Shown here: positions 47,201 to 58,453 of the stretch, piece after piece
Layout of the letters: each line of letters begins with the position of its first letter
Position numbering within the stretch: the first letter of the stretch is position 1
Source: Pithys albifrons albifrons
Lineage: Eukaryota; Chordata; Aves; Passeriformes; Thamnophilidae
Length of the DNA stretch: 64,000 nt
Direction: 5' to 3'
NCBI RefSeq assembly: GCF_047495875.1
Contig: NC_092461.1
Coordinates: 91,890,431-91,954,430, forward strand
Made by a program: the position numbers and the translations under genes
Notes under the pieces: model-generated
Told to the model about the DNA's origin: nothing
Databases searched by the model: none
Seen by the model: only the letters and a program-made list of their open reading frames with translations

Positions 47201-50200
47201 CAAGGAGCCAGGCTGGGGAGATCAGACATGGGAAAAGATTGGTTTAAACTTAAGCTTCCCTTACACACAGCATGGACATGGCTGGCTCAAGTCTCATGGT
47301 ACAGCACACTTCAGCCCACATCCTGTCACAACTGAAAACACAAGGACATAGTTACAACAGTGGGTTACTTCAGTGATCTGCAAAAATGGCTTTGAGTGGT
47401 AAGCAGTTGATTTTTTAAATTGTTGTTCATTAAAACCTTCCACATCATGGCAAAACTTAAAATTATGCCCTGTCAGTGTTCAACTACCAAGAGCAATAAA
47501 TTAACACAGCTCCAGTGTGTTAAACTGACAGAAGTAGTTTTCTCTTAGGATTTAGTTAACTGGTATGGTTGATAAATCATACACGTATGCTCTCACCTTT
47601 CTTCCTTTAAAATCTTCACTACTTCCATCAAATTATTTCATATTGTTAAATTAAATAAAAAAGAAATAGTAAAACCAACTGTGCTAATCCATCACCACTT
47701 AGATATATACATAAAGTCAACCACATATACAATATCTTTTAATAATATTTTATATTTTAACCATATGTGGACTTCTGTGTTTGTTTATGCTTTGCACCTT
47801 TTTTTTTCTGAACAGTCTAAGATTACATAATGAGAGACCTGATCTTCAACTTCTCACGATGCATATCTTATGATATTTTAAAGCAGTATCTGAAAAAAGT
47901 TCTGGTAATCTGTGATTGCAAATATAGAGATATTCCAGTCTGTCCTGCTTCACATAGAACTAGAAGGGATAGCCCTAATCATGCCTTTCTTTTTCTGATT
48001 GCATTTTTGAACTTCAAGCCACAAGATGTACGAGCTGCTTTACCACCAACTACCATCCAGCAGCACTCATGTACCTACAGGGCTTGTTTTTCAGAGGTGC
48101 AGTTCTGCTGAATTTTTGAGTGACTTATAACGCTGAGTAAGAACTTCTCTTTTCCAAAAAATCATGCAGTTTAACAGAATTATTTTTACAATACCTAAGA
48201 AGTGGAAATGGTTGAGGAGATAATATGTTTCCAAATGTGTTATTGCCATCTCTGCTAGTACTACTATCTTGTGATGGTACATTATGTTAGTCCAGATTTG
48301 AGAAGTCTTAACTCTCCAAGGGGAAAAAAGAAACTTTCACTTTAATTTGAGTTTATTCTGTGAGATTGTCTCTCCACCATCACTTTTTCTTATCCTGCAG
48401 AATCTTCACCTATTTTGCATGTATATTCCACCAGTGCTGAAATTGCACCTGAATTCTTGTGATCAAGGAGACTGTGGAGATACTCTGAAAGTGGTAATCT
48501 TTCCATGTGTGTTCAGGAGGTTCAATATCACTTGAGAGGCACTGAAAACTGGACCTCTAAAACATTGCCAGCACAGCAGCTTGAGAATCTCAAGGAGAAA
48601 TTTGAATCTAGGCACTTCTCATTGTCATTTTTGTATAAGTGGTCAAATAATCAAGAGACCACTGGTTTTTACAGTGTGTTGTATTTATTATGTGGCACTG
48701 GATTCTGTTGAATTTTAGCAATATGTTAAATTACATTTACCATGTTTGTGCTTATAGTTGGTGAGGATCTAAAACAGAGTGAGCACTTAAGTACTTGGAT
48801 ATTTGTCATAAGATACTTGAAAATGCATACACTTCTTATACTAAATATTTTAATGAAGTATTAGATGGTATTTCTTGTGGTCTCTGCCTTTTATTAGCCA
48901 GAGTTTTGGGGGTTTGCTTTTTAAATTACACTAAAAACTCCACATTATTGAAGTCCTCTTTTTAGACAAATGGCAGCCACTAGGCTAATCTGATTTTCCC
49001 ACCATGGTGTCAGCTCAGTCATCTCATCTGTTGTAAAGTGTTGGTTTAGTCTTTCAGTGCCTCAAACACCACCATGGCTGGTTCTACCCTGCACAGAAGT
49101 AGCTTCTGTAATTGCACCTTTAAACAAATCTTTTTTGTACTGTTATTTTTAATTAATAAAGAATACCCACATTCTAATTTGACTCACTGAAAACCCCATA
49201 GTGTGTTGGAATGCTTGGAAATGTGAGAAATGGAGTTTTCATTATCTTTATTGTGTGGCTAATTTTCATAGCAAATTCTTTGTTTTTCCTACAGAAACAG
49301 GGAGTGAAAGGAGTCAAAAGTAGAGCCTAAAATGTATACTTTCTAATGGCTGGAGATGTATGAAATGCAACAAAAAGCACCAATGGAGAAAGAGTTTCAA
49401 TAATAGTATAAGTGAGGGGAATCTACTATATGTCTGAAACTCACAGTGTAAGTAATAAGGATGACAAACTGTACATTGTAGTGCCTTGTTTCTTGTAGAC
49501 TGCTTAATCATAAATTATTAAACATAAATAATTATGAATTTATGAGAATACACATATAAATATTGCTAATAGAAACTATATGTTCATTGAAAAGCCAATA
49601 AATCATCAACTATTGTTACACATTAATTAGACACGGTTTTTAGTCTCCATTCTTTCAGAGTTGTTTTAAAATAATGTCATTTAATTTACACACAACTGTG
49701 CTATTTCTGTCTCTTAAACTAAACTCCACTCAACTGCATGGAACAGAGAAACTTTTTTAGCTGCACTATCAAATTTGGTGGGAGAAAACCTGTTGTACAT
49801 ATTCACCACAGAACTTTGTCTTTGGATTGATTAAATGCTGATACAGTCATAGATTCCTCTCAAATGTTCAGACTGTAGACCTACTGGCAGATCAGGTTTG
49901 AACTCGAGTTAAGCACCAGCAGTTTGCTTTGGGACAGCCTGTGTTGGGCACTGATGGGCAGGAAAAATAGTGGAATTCTTATTAACAGCACCTTAATGGT
50001 ATCAATTCAAAGCCTACACTGAATTTCAGGAAACTTAACCATGCTGTGACACATCCCACTCATTAGCAGTGAGATGAACAGTGAAGTTTGAAAACCCACA
50101 AGGCTGAGTCTGTAGGAGCAAAGAGAGGAACAGGAGAGCAATGAGTGCATAAGGATAACCTGAGCTTTCTCCCTGCTTCTCTAGGTCTTTCTGCACAGAC

Positions 50201-50529
50201 CAAATGTGCTGAATACCACGTTGGCACAGGACAATTGCCCAATGGTGTCTCATCTATGCCACATGTACAACTTGGCAGTGAGTATTAAGATTTCCATTGT
50301 AAGTGGGGCATGACCTTAGAGACAGTTGGATTTGTGCGCATAAGACAATGTAAAAGCTGTCCCGGGTCAGGCCACAGCTCCATCCAATCCAGTATCCTGC
50401 CTACAAAAGAGACTAGTAGCATCTGTCCAGCAGAAAGAAAAAATAAATGCGAGTTTGCACAATGTTTTCATAGCGTGCACTGTTCCTTGAGGCAGGTACT
50501 CCATGACATTGTAGCGGAATCTTTGCATA
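41240..50529. other. Intergenic stretch downstream of MSANTD3
   Basis: AT-rich, with no gene that I can support. The 153-aa plus ORF at 43394-43855 and the 93-aa ORF at 47830-48111 have no known motif and no matching partner exon. A polypurine run (A8 then G14) is at 45440-45461. Confidence 0.5.
45440..45461 (+). repeat. Polypurine tract A8G14
   Basis: Eight A then fourteen consecutive G, within a longer nearly all-purine stretch that continues to about 45490 apart from AACCAAAT. Confidence 0.9.
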
Positions 50530-50678
50530 TAATCACAGACTATCACAGGCTATTCTGAGTTGGAAGGGACCCACAAGGATCATCAAGTCCAACTCTTAAG
50601 TCAATGGCCCATATAGGGATTGAACTCATGACCTTGGCATTATTACAACCAAGTTTTAACCAACTGAGCTATTCTCAG
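50530..50678 (-). mobile_element. tRNA-Ile-headed SINE with CR1 tail (TguSINE-like)
   Basis: On the minus strand 50678-50605 is a 74-nt tRNA-Ile-like head: box A TAGCTCAGTTGGTTA, anticodon region around GTAATAATGCCAAGGTC, and box B GTTCAATCC, ending TATGGGCCA. From 50604 it passes into a CR1 3' tail (GTTGGACTTGATGATCCTTGTGGGTCCCTTCCAACTCAG) and ends near AGTCTGTGATTA. The acceptor-stem halves do not pair, so it is not a functional tRNA. A tRNA head fused to a CR1 tail is the structure reported for zebra-finch SINEs mobilised by CR1. Confidence 0.85.
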
Positions 50679-50689
50679 GGTCAATGATC

Positions 50690-52140
50690 TGTAACGGTTT
50701 TTCTTGAAATCCGTCCAAGAAGTTTCTGAATGTATGTAAACTATCAGTAACCATGTATTCCAAGGCTGAAACATAAGACCTTCCTTTATTAGCTCTGAAG
50801 CCAATTTCTGCTACTTCAGCTTGCAGACCCATCTCTCCATGTAGAACCTTGAGTTAGGAACTCACAGGTCTTAAGACCAGTTCAAATAAGATAAGAATAG
50901 CTCATTCAGTTGGTTTCTCTTACATCAATGCAGGGTTGGTTTTTAACTGCTACAGAAAAATACCAGCAACTCTCTTCCAGTACATTTGATCAGAAGACAA
51001 CAAATAATTCCATGAAATCTGATAGAAAAGAGAAAGGGCAGAATAATTACATATAAAAGTAAGGACAGAATTTCACATATACTTTTCAAGGAAGCACTCT
51101 TCACTTAAAAATAAGGTTGCTCCTTTCCTTTGCTAACTCATTTTCAATAGGAAAGAATAGCTCCACTCTGTTAAAAAAGCCTTTGTGCTAGATGAATGCT
51201 TTGGCCAGCAGGGTGCTCCTCAAATCATTTCATCTTACTGAAGATTTCTGGAATGTGACCACACAACAGCAAAAGACAGGTCTGAAGGCTTCTATCTTAG
51301 CCCTTTTGATTTCTTAACAGAAGTAGCCAGGTTTGTGGCTGATTACACTACCAAAATTAACAGGTTTTCCTTGTAATCAAATTGATAAAATTCAGTACAT
51401 TATGCCATAATCAGGATTTTGTTTTTCAGCTAATTTGAGTGTTCTGTGAAAAAGGTAAAACCATGAATTGAAGGATCTCACATGACAAATGATTACAAAC
51501 CTGGCTGGTTTCCCGGAGTGGCAATCCATGCTGCCACTATACCCCTTTAGTTTCTAAATCAGATGGGTTGGGAATTGAACACTTCACATTCTTGGTGGCA
51601 AGGTGAAGAGAACAACACAGGCACCATCTGCTTCAAAGGGGAAATAAATGTACCTGCTGGCAGTAAGGGTAGGATTATCAAACAGAAGAAAATGAAAATA
51701 GATACTAGTAAATATAGACAAGAAGTTAATAAGATTCAATAGTAATAAACAAAACTAAACTCAGTGGGAAAAGAAGTCTTGACCAGCAGACCTAAACACA
51801 AGAAGAGAGTTTCTGAGATGTACAAGACAGAGAACAAAACGACTTAAACTGTATATTCCTGTTACTATATGCCAATGGTCAACTGGTTTTGATACAGAAA
51901 AGGCAAATATTAAAATTAATAGTGCCTTATATATTTAGGAAGCAGGAAGATACTGGTTTATGGGTGATGGTTGGTTTGTCATGTGAGGATGGTAAAGAAC
52001 CTCATAGTCCTTTCTGCAAGTAGATAGTAACAGATTTTTGCTAGAGGGAAAGATCAAGTTTGGAGGATTGGGGGGTTTTCATTAAAATATGCAAAAGTCC
52101 CAGTAGGGTGCTCCTCAAAGGTGCACTAGCAGAGTAATCC
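50690..52140. other. Intergenic AT-rich stretch
   Basis: No gene or named repeat seen between the SINE and the GC island. Confidence 0.5.
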
Positions 52141-52189
52141 TGAGAGTGAGAAGTGATGGGCAGCCAATCGCCGAGGGAAAAACCTCGGC

Positions 52190-52745
52190 AGGTAACCGGG
52201 GCTGCTCCTCGTTCCGATGCCATCCCGCTGAGACCAGATGCCTTTCCAGGGGATGCGACAGCTCCAGAAGCAGCGGATGGCAGGGGGCGAAACGCCGGGC
52301 CCGGGGGACGCGCAGAGCGATGGAGCCGCGGTGGGAACCCTCGGCCCTGCGCGCTCCCTCCGGCGGGAGGCACCCGCGGGCCGGCGCCGCAGCCGCTCTC
52401 CCGGGGCAAGGAGCTACTCCCCGAGGAACGGGAGGGTCCCCGGCATCGCCGGGCTCTCGGGAAGCGCCGGGCTGCTCCAAAACCTGTTCCCTGTGGGCAG
52501 CGCCCAGACGTGGCGGCAGGAGCTGCGGGAGCCCCCCAGTCATCCCGGACGTGGCGGCGGGAGCCGGGGGAAAGCTGGGGGACCCCCCCGGCCATCCCGG
52601 ACCCGGCGGCGGGAGCTGGGCGAGCCCCCTGGCCATCCCGGGCAGCGGCGGCGACCCCCGAGCTGCCCCCGGGTAGAGTGGGGCCAGGATGCTGCGGTGG
52701 GCTCGGCGGTGCTGCTGTCAGGGATCGCGCTGTTTTAAAATTAAT
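52190..52745. promoter_or_regulatory. Orphan CpG island
   Basis: About 550 bp of high-GC, CpG-dense DNA isolated in an AT-rich intergenic region. Reading frames are open on both strands, but none shows a signal peptide or any domain. In particular I could not find the TMEFF1 first exon (signal peptide plus follistatin start). A TATATATA-containing stretch follows at about 52873, so an unannotated plus-strand promoter is possible. Confidence 0.6.
52508..52641 (+). repeat. Short GC-rich minisatellite, about 41-bp period
   Basis: Three tandem units at 52508-52548 (41 bp), 52549-52600 (52 bp, with an internal 11-bp insertion) and 52601-52641 (41 bp). Each starts AC(G/C)(T/C)GGCGGC and ends CATCCCGG; a partial fourth unit follows. 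It lies in the orphan CpG island. Confidence 0.85.
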
Positions 52746-52867
52746 TTTCTCGCCGGTGCTGGAAGCCAAGCCAGCATCTTCATTTCGTTTCGGGCTAAGC
52801 CGGGGAGGGACGGGTTTACACTGAAAGAAAATCAATCACTTCCCTAGAGAAATCAGCATTATACACA

Positions 52868-52925
52868 CGGCCTATATATAGCTCGCTGTACTTTGCTTGC
52901 AAGCTGAGTGAGAGTAAGCAAGGCT
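52868..52925 (+). promoter_or_regulatory. TATA-like motif with a possible donor
   Basis: CCTATATATAGCTCGCTG is a textbook TATA-box sequence, followed about 45 bp later by GAGA|GTAAGC, a usable splice donor. It sits about 130 bp after the CpG island. No product is known and it may be chance. Confidence 0.25.
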
Positions 52926-53394
52926 TTCCAAATCCTTTGGCTATTCCCACTTCACTAAATTCTAGGCTTTTGTGGGTTTGACGCAAAAGCAGAACACATT
53001 GCAGGTAAAATCCTCCAATTTTTCAACCTGTGGAAGTGTTCCCATTGATACTGGGCTCCAGGAAATCCTCCAGAAGGGTCAGGGAAGGATCCTAACCTGC
53101 AGGAGATTTTGGCAGCCTCCTCATTGCTTCCTCGCCAGAAAGAGAAATTCCCTAAATCTCCAAGTGTCTAGCATGTTTGTTGCATGGCCTGGTCAGGGAA
53201 ATTCTTGCAAGTCTTTAAGGTATTTGTTTTGCCAGGTTATGTCTACACTAAGAAAAAGGGTTATATTTCAGTGATAGTTGTTGCTGTCTTATAAAAAATT
53301 GGTTAGACAGGGCAAGCTTTGAACATCTGCTATACCAATGGAGCTTCTCAAAAACCCCTGGTAGTACCATTCATGTTTTTCCTCATCAAACCAG

Positions 53395-53600
53395 CATATA
53401 TGAGAAATGTCAGGTACTAACTATCATGTTTTAATATCACACCATTTTGCCAATCCAGGCAAAGCCTCAGGGCAATTCTTCCAGATTTTGTTTATCCATA
53501 CAATGCATAAATCTTTTAACCACTCCATTTGCCTGAGGCCACATGGGGGTTACACACTGCACATAAGCACAGGGAACATGCCGTAGCCTTAGGCAATCTG
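53395..53600 (-). pseudogene. Ty3/gypsy-like integrase relic
   Basis: On the minus strand, 53552-53510 encodes PMWPQANGVVKRFM, which matches the highly conserved WPQANGxVER core of Ty3/gypsy integrases, just after the third catalytic region. A TGA interrupts soon after (ELP, stop, GFAW). About 100 bp further on, a shifted frame reads FLIYAGLMRKNMNGTTRGF, in the place where FLLxYRxTPHxTTGxSP is expected. It is clearly dead. Other parts (gag, RT, LTRs) are not visible. An upstream minus ORF at 53886-53671 with SHEHNDG could be a decayed HHCC region, but that is speculative. Confidence 0.5.
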
Positions 53601-54140
53601 AATTGTTGAAAAAATTGTATGTAAACAGTTATAAACAAGTTTTCAAGATCTCTATTAAATAAGCAATAAACTAATCCTTGTCATAGACAGATAGGCACCC
53701 ATGTCTCAGCTGTTTAAGAGCAAATTGCATAACACAGTGCCTGAAATACCTCAGTTTAAAAGCACCATCATTGTGCTCATGTGAAAATGAAAACAAAGAC
53801 AACCAAATACTGGGGGCACTGATCAGCATAGATAACACTAAATACACACAAAATAACTGAAGTTCCTGGTTCCTGATAACATTCATATTTAGGTTTCATA
53901 TTCAGAGAAAGTATACCTGTACCTGCCAATTCAGCTTCTAGGTGCTCCTGCTATAAATGTCCTAAATAGGACCAGTTTAAATCACTGTTCATAGATCAGG
54001 GAAATTAAATTAGATGCAGAGAGCTCAGCCATGAATACCTTTTTCCCACTCCTGAGCTGAGAGCTAAACAAAAGGGCCTTAGACTACACAATTTTTAACC
54101 TAAGGAGAGAGGACAGGGAAGAGTTAAAATTACAACAATA

Positions 54141-54946
54141 TTGGCTGATTCCAATGGGATGAAGTTCAACAAGGCCAAGTGGCGGGTCCTGCACTTTGGC
54201 TGCAATAACCCCATGCAGTGCTCCAGGCTGGGCACAGAGTGGCTGGAGAGCAGCCAGGCAGAAAGGGACCTTGGAGTACTAATTGACAGGAAGCTCAACA
54301 TGAGCCAACAGTGTGCCCAGGTGGCCAAGAAGGCCAATGGGATCCTGTCTTGTATCAAAAATAGCGTGGCCAGCAGGACCAGGGCAGTGATCCTTCCCCT
54401 GTACTCTGTGTTGGTGAGGTAACACCTTGAGTACTGTGTTCAGTTCTGGGTCCCTCAGTTCAGAAAGGATATTGAGGTGCTAGAATGAGTTCAGAGAAGA
54501 GCAACAAGGCTGGTGAAAGGACTGGAGCACAAGCCCTATGGGGAGAGGCTGAGGGAGCTGGGGTTGTTTAGCCTGGAGAAGAGGAGGCTCAGAGGTGACC
54601 CCATCACTGTCTATAACTACCTGAAAGGAAGTTCTAGCCAGGTGGGGGCTGGTCTCTTCTCCCAGGCACTCAGCAATAGGACAAGGGGGCACAGGCTCAA
54701 GCTCTGCCAGGGGAAATTGAAGTTGGATATCAGAAAAAATTCTTTCCAGAGAGAGTAATCAGGCATTGGAATGGGCTGCCCAGAGAGGTGGTGGATTCAC
54801 CATCCCTAGAGATTTTTAAACGCAGATTGGACATGGCACTGAGTGCCATGATCTGGTAAATGGACTGGAATTGGAGCAAGGGTTGGACTCGATGATCTCG
54901 GAGGTCCTTTCCAACCCAATCGATTCTATGATTCTATGATTCTATA
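54141..54946 (+). mobile_element. CR1 LINE 3' part, young copy
   Basis: About 800 bp starting within the reverse-transcriptase ORF ([20 protein letters not shown], then [20 protein letters not shown]) and ending in GATGATCTCGGAGGTCCTTTCCAACCC and three ATTCTATG units. It is nearly collinear with 22700-23498, with few differences, so both belong to the same recent subfamily. Stops at 54420 and 54485 break the frame. Confidence 0.95.
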
Positions 54947-57900
54947 TAAACTTGGAAAAACCTGATTAACTAATAGGAGAAATAGCTATCCAGGCAATCA
55001 CCCTGACTCAATCTGACTTTCAGCACTACTTGGTGGGTAAGACAGCCTCCAGCAGCTGCCCCAGCTAGTAGCTGCACCCTGCTCCCAGCTTATCATTTCA
55101 GCCTGCATGTGTCCCAGTGAGCTGTCAATTAGTATTTAGGCTCCATCAGAGACCCTTCTCCAGGCAGTGGCCTCAGCACTGGCTGGCAGAGTAGTTACTG
55201 CCATTGCTGCCTATTGCCAGCTGCCTGTAGGTCTCTGCTCTGCTGCCCAATTCCCTTCTGCCTTCCCATTCTCTTCAGCTTTTGGGGGACATTACAGATC
55301 GAAGGGTGCCACAAGTCTATTATATTATGAGGCAAATGAATGCTGAACAGTATCCACATCTATAACCTATAAGCGAAAGAAAGCATACCATTTTATTTTA
55401 TTTTTATTTTATTTTTATTTATTTTATTTTCCCTCCCTCTCCCATCTCACCTGCCCAGGCTCCCATCATCTCAGGCATCAAACACACAGGCATACTTCTC
55501 TTGGCCCTCTATCACTGCATACAAGTATAATCCCACAGACCTTTATTTTGATGGGATAGCTATAATCCAAAAGCTACAAACAGACATCAGCTGAGATCCA
55601 CCCCACTCCAGTTAGCAGCTCACATAGCCTTTCTCCTGGATCATGCCTGAGAGAGGCTCATCCCTCATCACTTGTGAGCCCCTTCTGTGGTCTCTGGCCA
55701 CTGAGATCTCATTAGAAACTGCACAGTTAAACCTGCAGAGGACATAAGAAATATAATTTGCTTTCAAATAATATATATACAAATATATAAAGGAAATTTC
55801 TAAACACAAGTGAGAATATTCAAGTAATAAATAGTAAGTTATGTACTGTATAGCAGAGCAAACTGAATGAATAATAAACAGTTCTCTGCTTCCATTCACT
55901 TTGAGGAAAATCAGAAGACTGCAATGGGTGGCAAAGAGTAACCTGTGGACTATGGCTGTCCAAGCATTTGTACAAAGTATGTGAAGTTGAATCTACAGAT
56001 AGTATCAGGTTCCTTCACACTAACAGAAGAACCATCTATGATAAGTTTTCTGGTTTCAACTTCCCCTCTTCCCCCAATTTTTGTTTTTAATAAAGAGAAT
56101 TAGTGCCCAGACTGAAAAATGCGACAGATCTCTATCTCAAGTTCCAGAAGAGTTACTTGATATTTATTGTATTACTGAAGAAACAGAATGTAAACAAGTA
56201 ACTAAAGACCACTGTCTGTCTGGCTAAGTCTGGAGTGTTCCTGCTAGTTCATTGCTTTCCACCAATTTTGCACTACCCTGGTCAGCAAAATAGCCAAGCT
56301 GTTTCTGTGCTATATTGTCTGATGAACATCCATAAGCTTGAGTCTATGTGGGCTCATTGCCTTTGGCAAAGTCCCAGTGCTTTCTGAGCATCTTATGCCA
56401 ACACCTAGTGCTCTGAAATCCAGAAAGGCTTATTAGCTCACTGCTCAAGCAGGCAGAGAGCATATGGGAACTATGGGCAACACAGTGATCAGTAGAGGAG
56501 TTAAGGCAGGTAAGAGATGGGGAGAGAGCCTGTGTTGGCTTTTGTCTCACAACATTTAGTAGCTTCAGAAAAATGTTCTACTGCTGAAATACAGTGGTAA
56601 GTATTTTGGATACCTGGTGGCAGAGCCAGGTCCAATTAGCCAGAGGCCACCAGCTCTGGATCAGTGCCAGTTCCCCAGATCCATGCTGACACATGGAGAA
56701 CTCCTTAGGTTTCTCCCTCCTCCTGCCAAGTCCCTCGCCATCCAGGAAGCTTCCTTGTCAATGCTCAGGGCCTCATAAACACCCAGAGGTGTCCTGATTC
56801 TGACATCGCGCCCAGGATGACAAGCCTTCCTGAGACCCACAGCTGCAGCAAACATGGTCTATGCAAACAGTCAGGAGTCCTGCAGGATCTGTGGGTCTGA
56901 GCTCTGTGCTTCATTCAAGTGCTAATGCTATTGGTACATCAGCTCTTTCCTAGAAATGTTACAGCCATGACCAGTAGAAGCAGGTCCAAAACAGCCCTGC
57001 TCTGCCTTCCTTCTCTTGGCATGCATCAGTACCCTCACCCAAAGAACGTATCACTTGTCTAAGCAGGAAGCATGAGGACACTTCCCATGCCACCAAGAAA
57101 ACTGGGGTCAGTATGTTAGAAACCTACATAAATGATATACCTCACAGGATTGTCCCTGTTATCCTCCTTTCCACCAGATATTACTGTAGTGTCCCTGGTC
57201 TGTTGACATCCCCAGTGTACCATTCCGAAATGACTGACTCCATACTTTCTTTCTGGACACCATTTTTGGCTGTCCCAATTCCGTACCTGAGAGGTTTGTC
57301 AGATAAACAGAGGTATCAAACCTACAGGCACAGTAAAAGGGTTTCTCCTTTGTACTGGGGACTGGGGATTATTCCTGGAGGAAGGATTGTGAAGGACTCA
57401 TGTCTGGAATATCTCCAGGCGCCATTCTCTTTTCCACCCTTTCTGATACATCAGCAAAGCTATTGCAAACAAAACTAATTAAGCGTATTTGACTCTTTGG
57501 CCACTGTACACAGAATTACTGTTGGTAACACGTATGTTTTCATGATAAATTCCTTGCTTTTAAGTTTATGGAGTGTGTCAACAGTGCAACTAATAAACAA
57601 GAGACAGACATCAGGCATCAGAAGAACTGAATGCACTCAGCAATGAGAATGGTGTGTATCATATTGGATACCACAAAAACCACAAGAGAAATGTACTAAG
57701 GGAAAGACTGACGCACTTGTCACAGGAATACCCTACATATCTCTGTCTCCGCATTTCCATTCCTTCTAAGTAGTAAGAAAGCCAGGATTCACTGACTTTG
57801 AACTTGGACAGAAAAATAAGCAGGCTGACTCATCAAAGAATTGGTTTGTCCTTTCTCATGGAGTATCGTTCTGCGTGACTGAAGAAGACACAGAACAGAC

Positions 57901-58110
57901 ACAAAACTGACAGAAATTCTGTATTTTGATGGGAAGTTAATTAGCACCTAATTCTTCTCTAGCAAAACATTCCTTAGGGGATTCCAAGCTATACTTAACT
58001 GAAATAAAATTACACTTTTAAACTATGACTGTGACAATAATTTAATGTAGTGACAGAAACATTTGACTTAGAGCGAGTATTCCAATTTTTTTTAAAAATA
58101 TTGCGTCTTT
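54947..58110. other. Intergenic stretch
   Basis: No gene that I can support. ORFs such as 57113-57478 (121 aa) and 55612-55899 lack known motifs and plausible splice context. Confidence 0.5.
55391..55431 (+). repeat. (TTTTA)n microsatellite
   Basis: Repeated TTTTA/TTTTTA units over about 40 bp. Confidence 0.85.
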
Positions 58111-58111
58111 T

Positions 58112-58453
58112 TCACAGAATCATAGGTCACAACAGATTACAGAAAGATTGAGGTGGGAAGATGACCTCTGGAGGTCATCTGAGACTGGGTCCCTGCACAA
58201 GCAGGGTCACGTAGACGCTGCTATCCAGGATTACTTTCAGATGGCTCCTGAATATCTCTAAGAAGGTACATGCCACAACCTTCTTGGACAACCTGTGCCA
58301 GTGCTCTGTCACCTTTACTGTAACAAAATGTTTCTTGATGTCCAGCGAAAACCTCTTGTGTTTCAGGTTGTGCCCATTGTCTCTGGCCCTGCCACTAGAT
58401 ACTAATGACAAGAGCTTGGCTATTCTATGCAAGTCTCCTTCAGGTCTAAGATT
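58112..58453 (-). mobile_element. CR1 LINE fragment, antisense
   Basis: Read on the minus strand: GTGGCAGGGCCAGAGACAATGGGCACAACCTG, CACAAGAGGTTTTCGCTGGACATCAAG, GTAACAGAGCAC-like sequence, then AGATGACCTCCAGAGGTCATC and CTATGATTCTGTG. These are the standard CR1 3' blocks (ORF2 C-terminus and tail). It is older than the 54.1-kb copy. Confidence 0.88.

Noticed and set aside
50605..50678. Functional tRNA-Ile gene
   Set aside because: The tRNA-like sequence has non-pairing acceptor-stem halves and runs into a CR1 tail, so it is a SINE head.
52041..52835. 264-aa and other ORFs in the orphan GC island
   Set aside because: Open in several frames, built partly on a minisatellite, no recognisable motif.
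53671..53886. Minus ORF with SHEHNDG as the HHCC domain of the gypsy relic
   Set aside because: The spacing and the missing Cys pair do not convincingly fit an HHCC domain; kept only as a remark under the relic.
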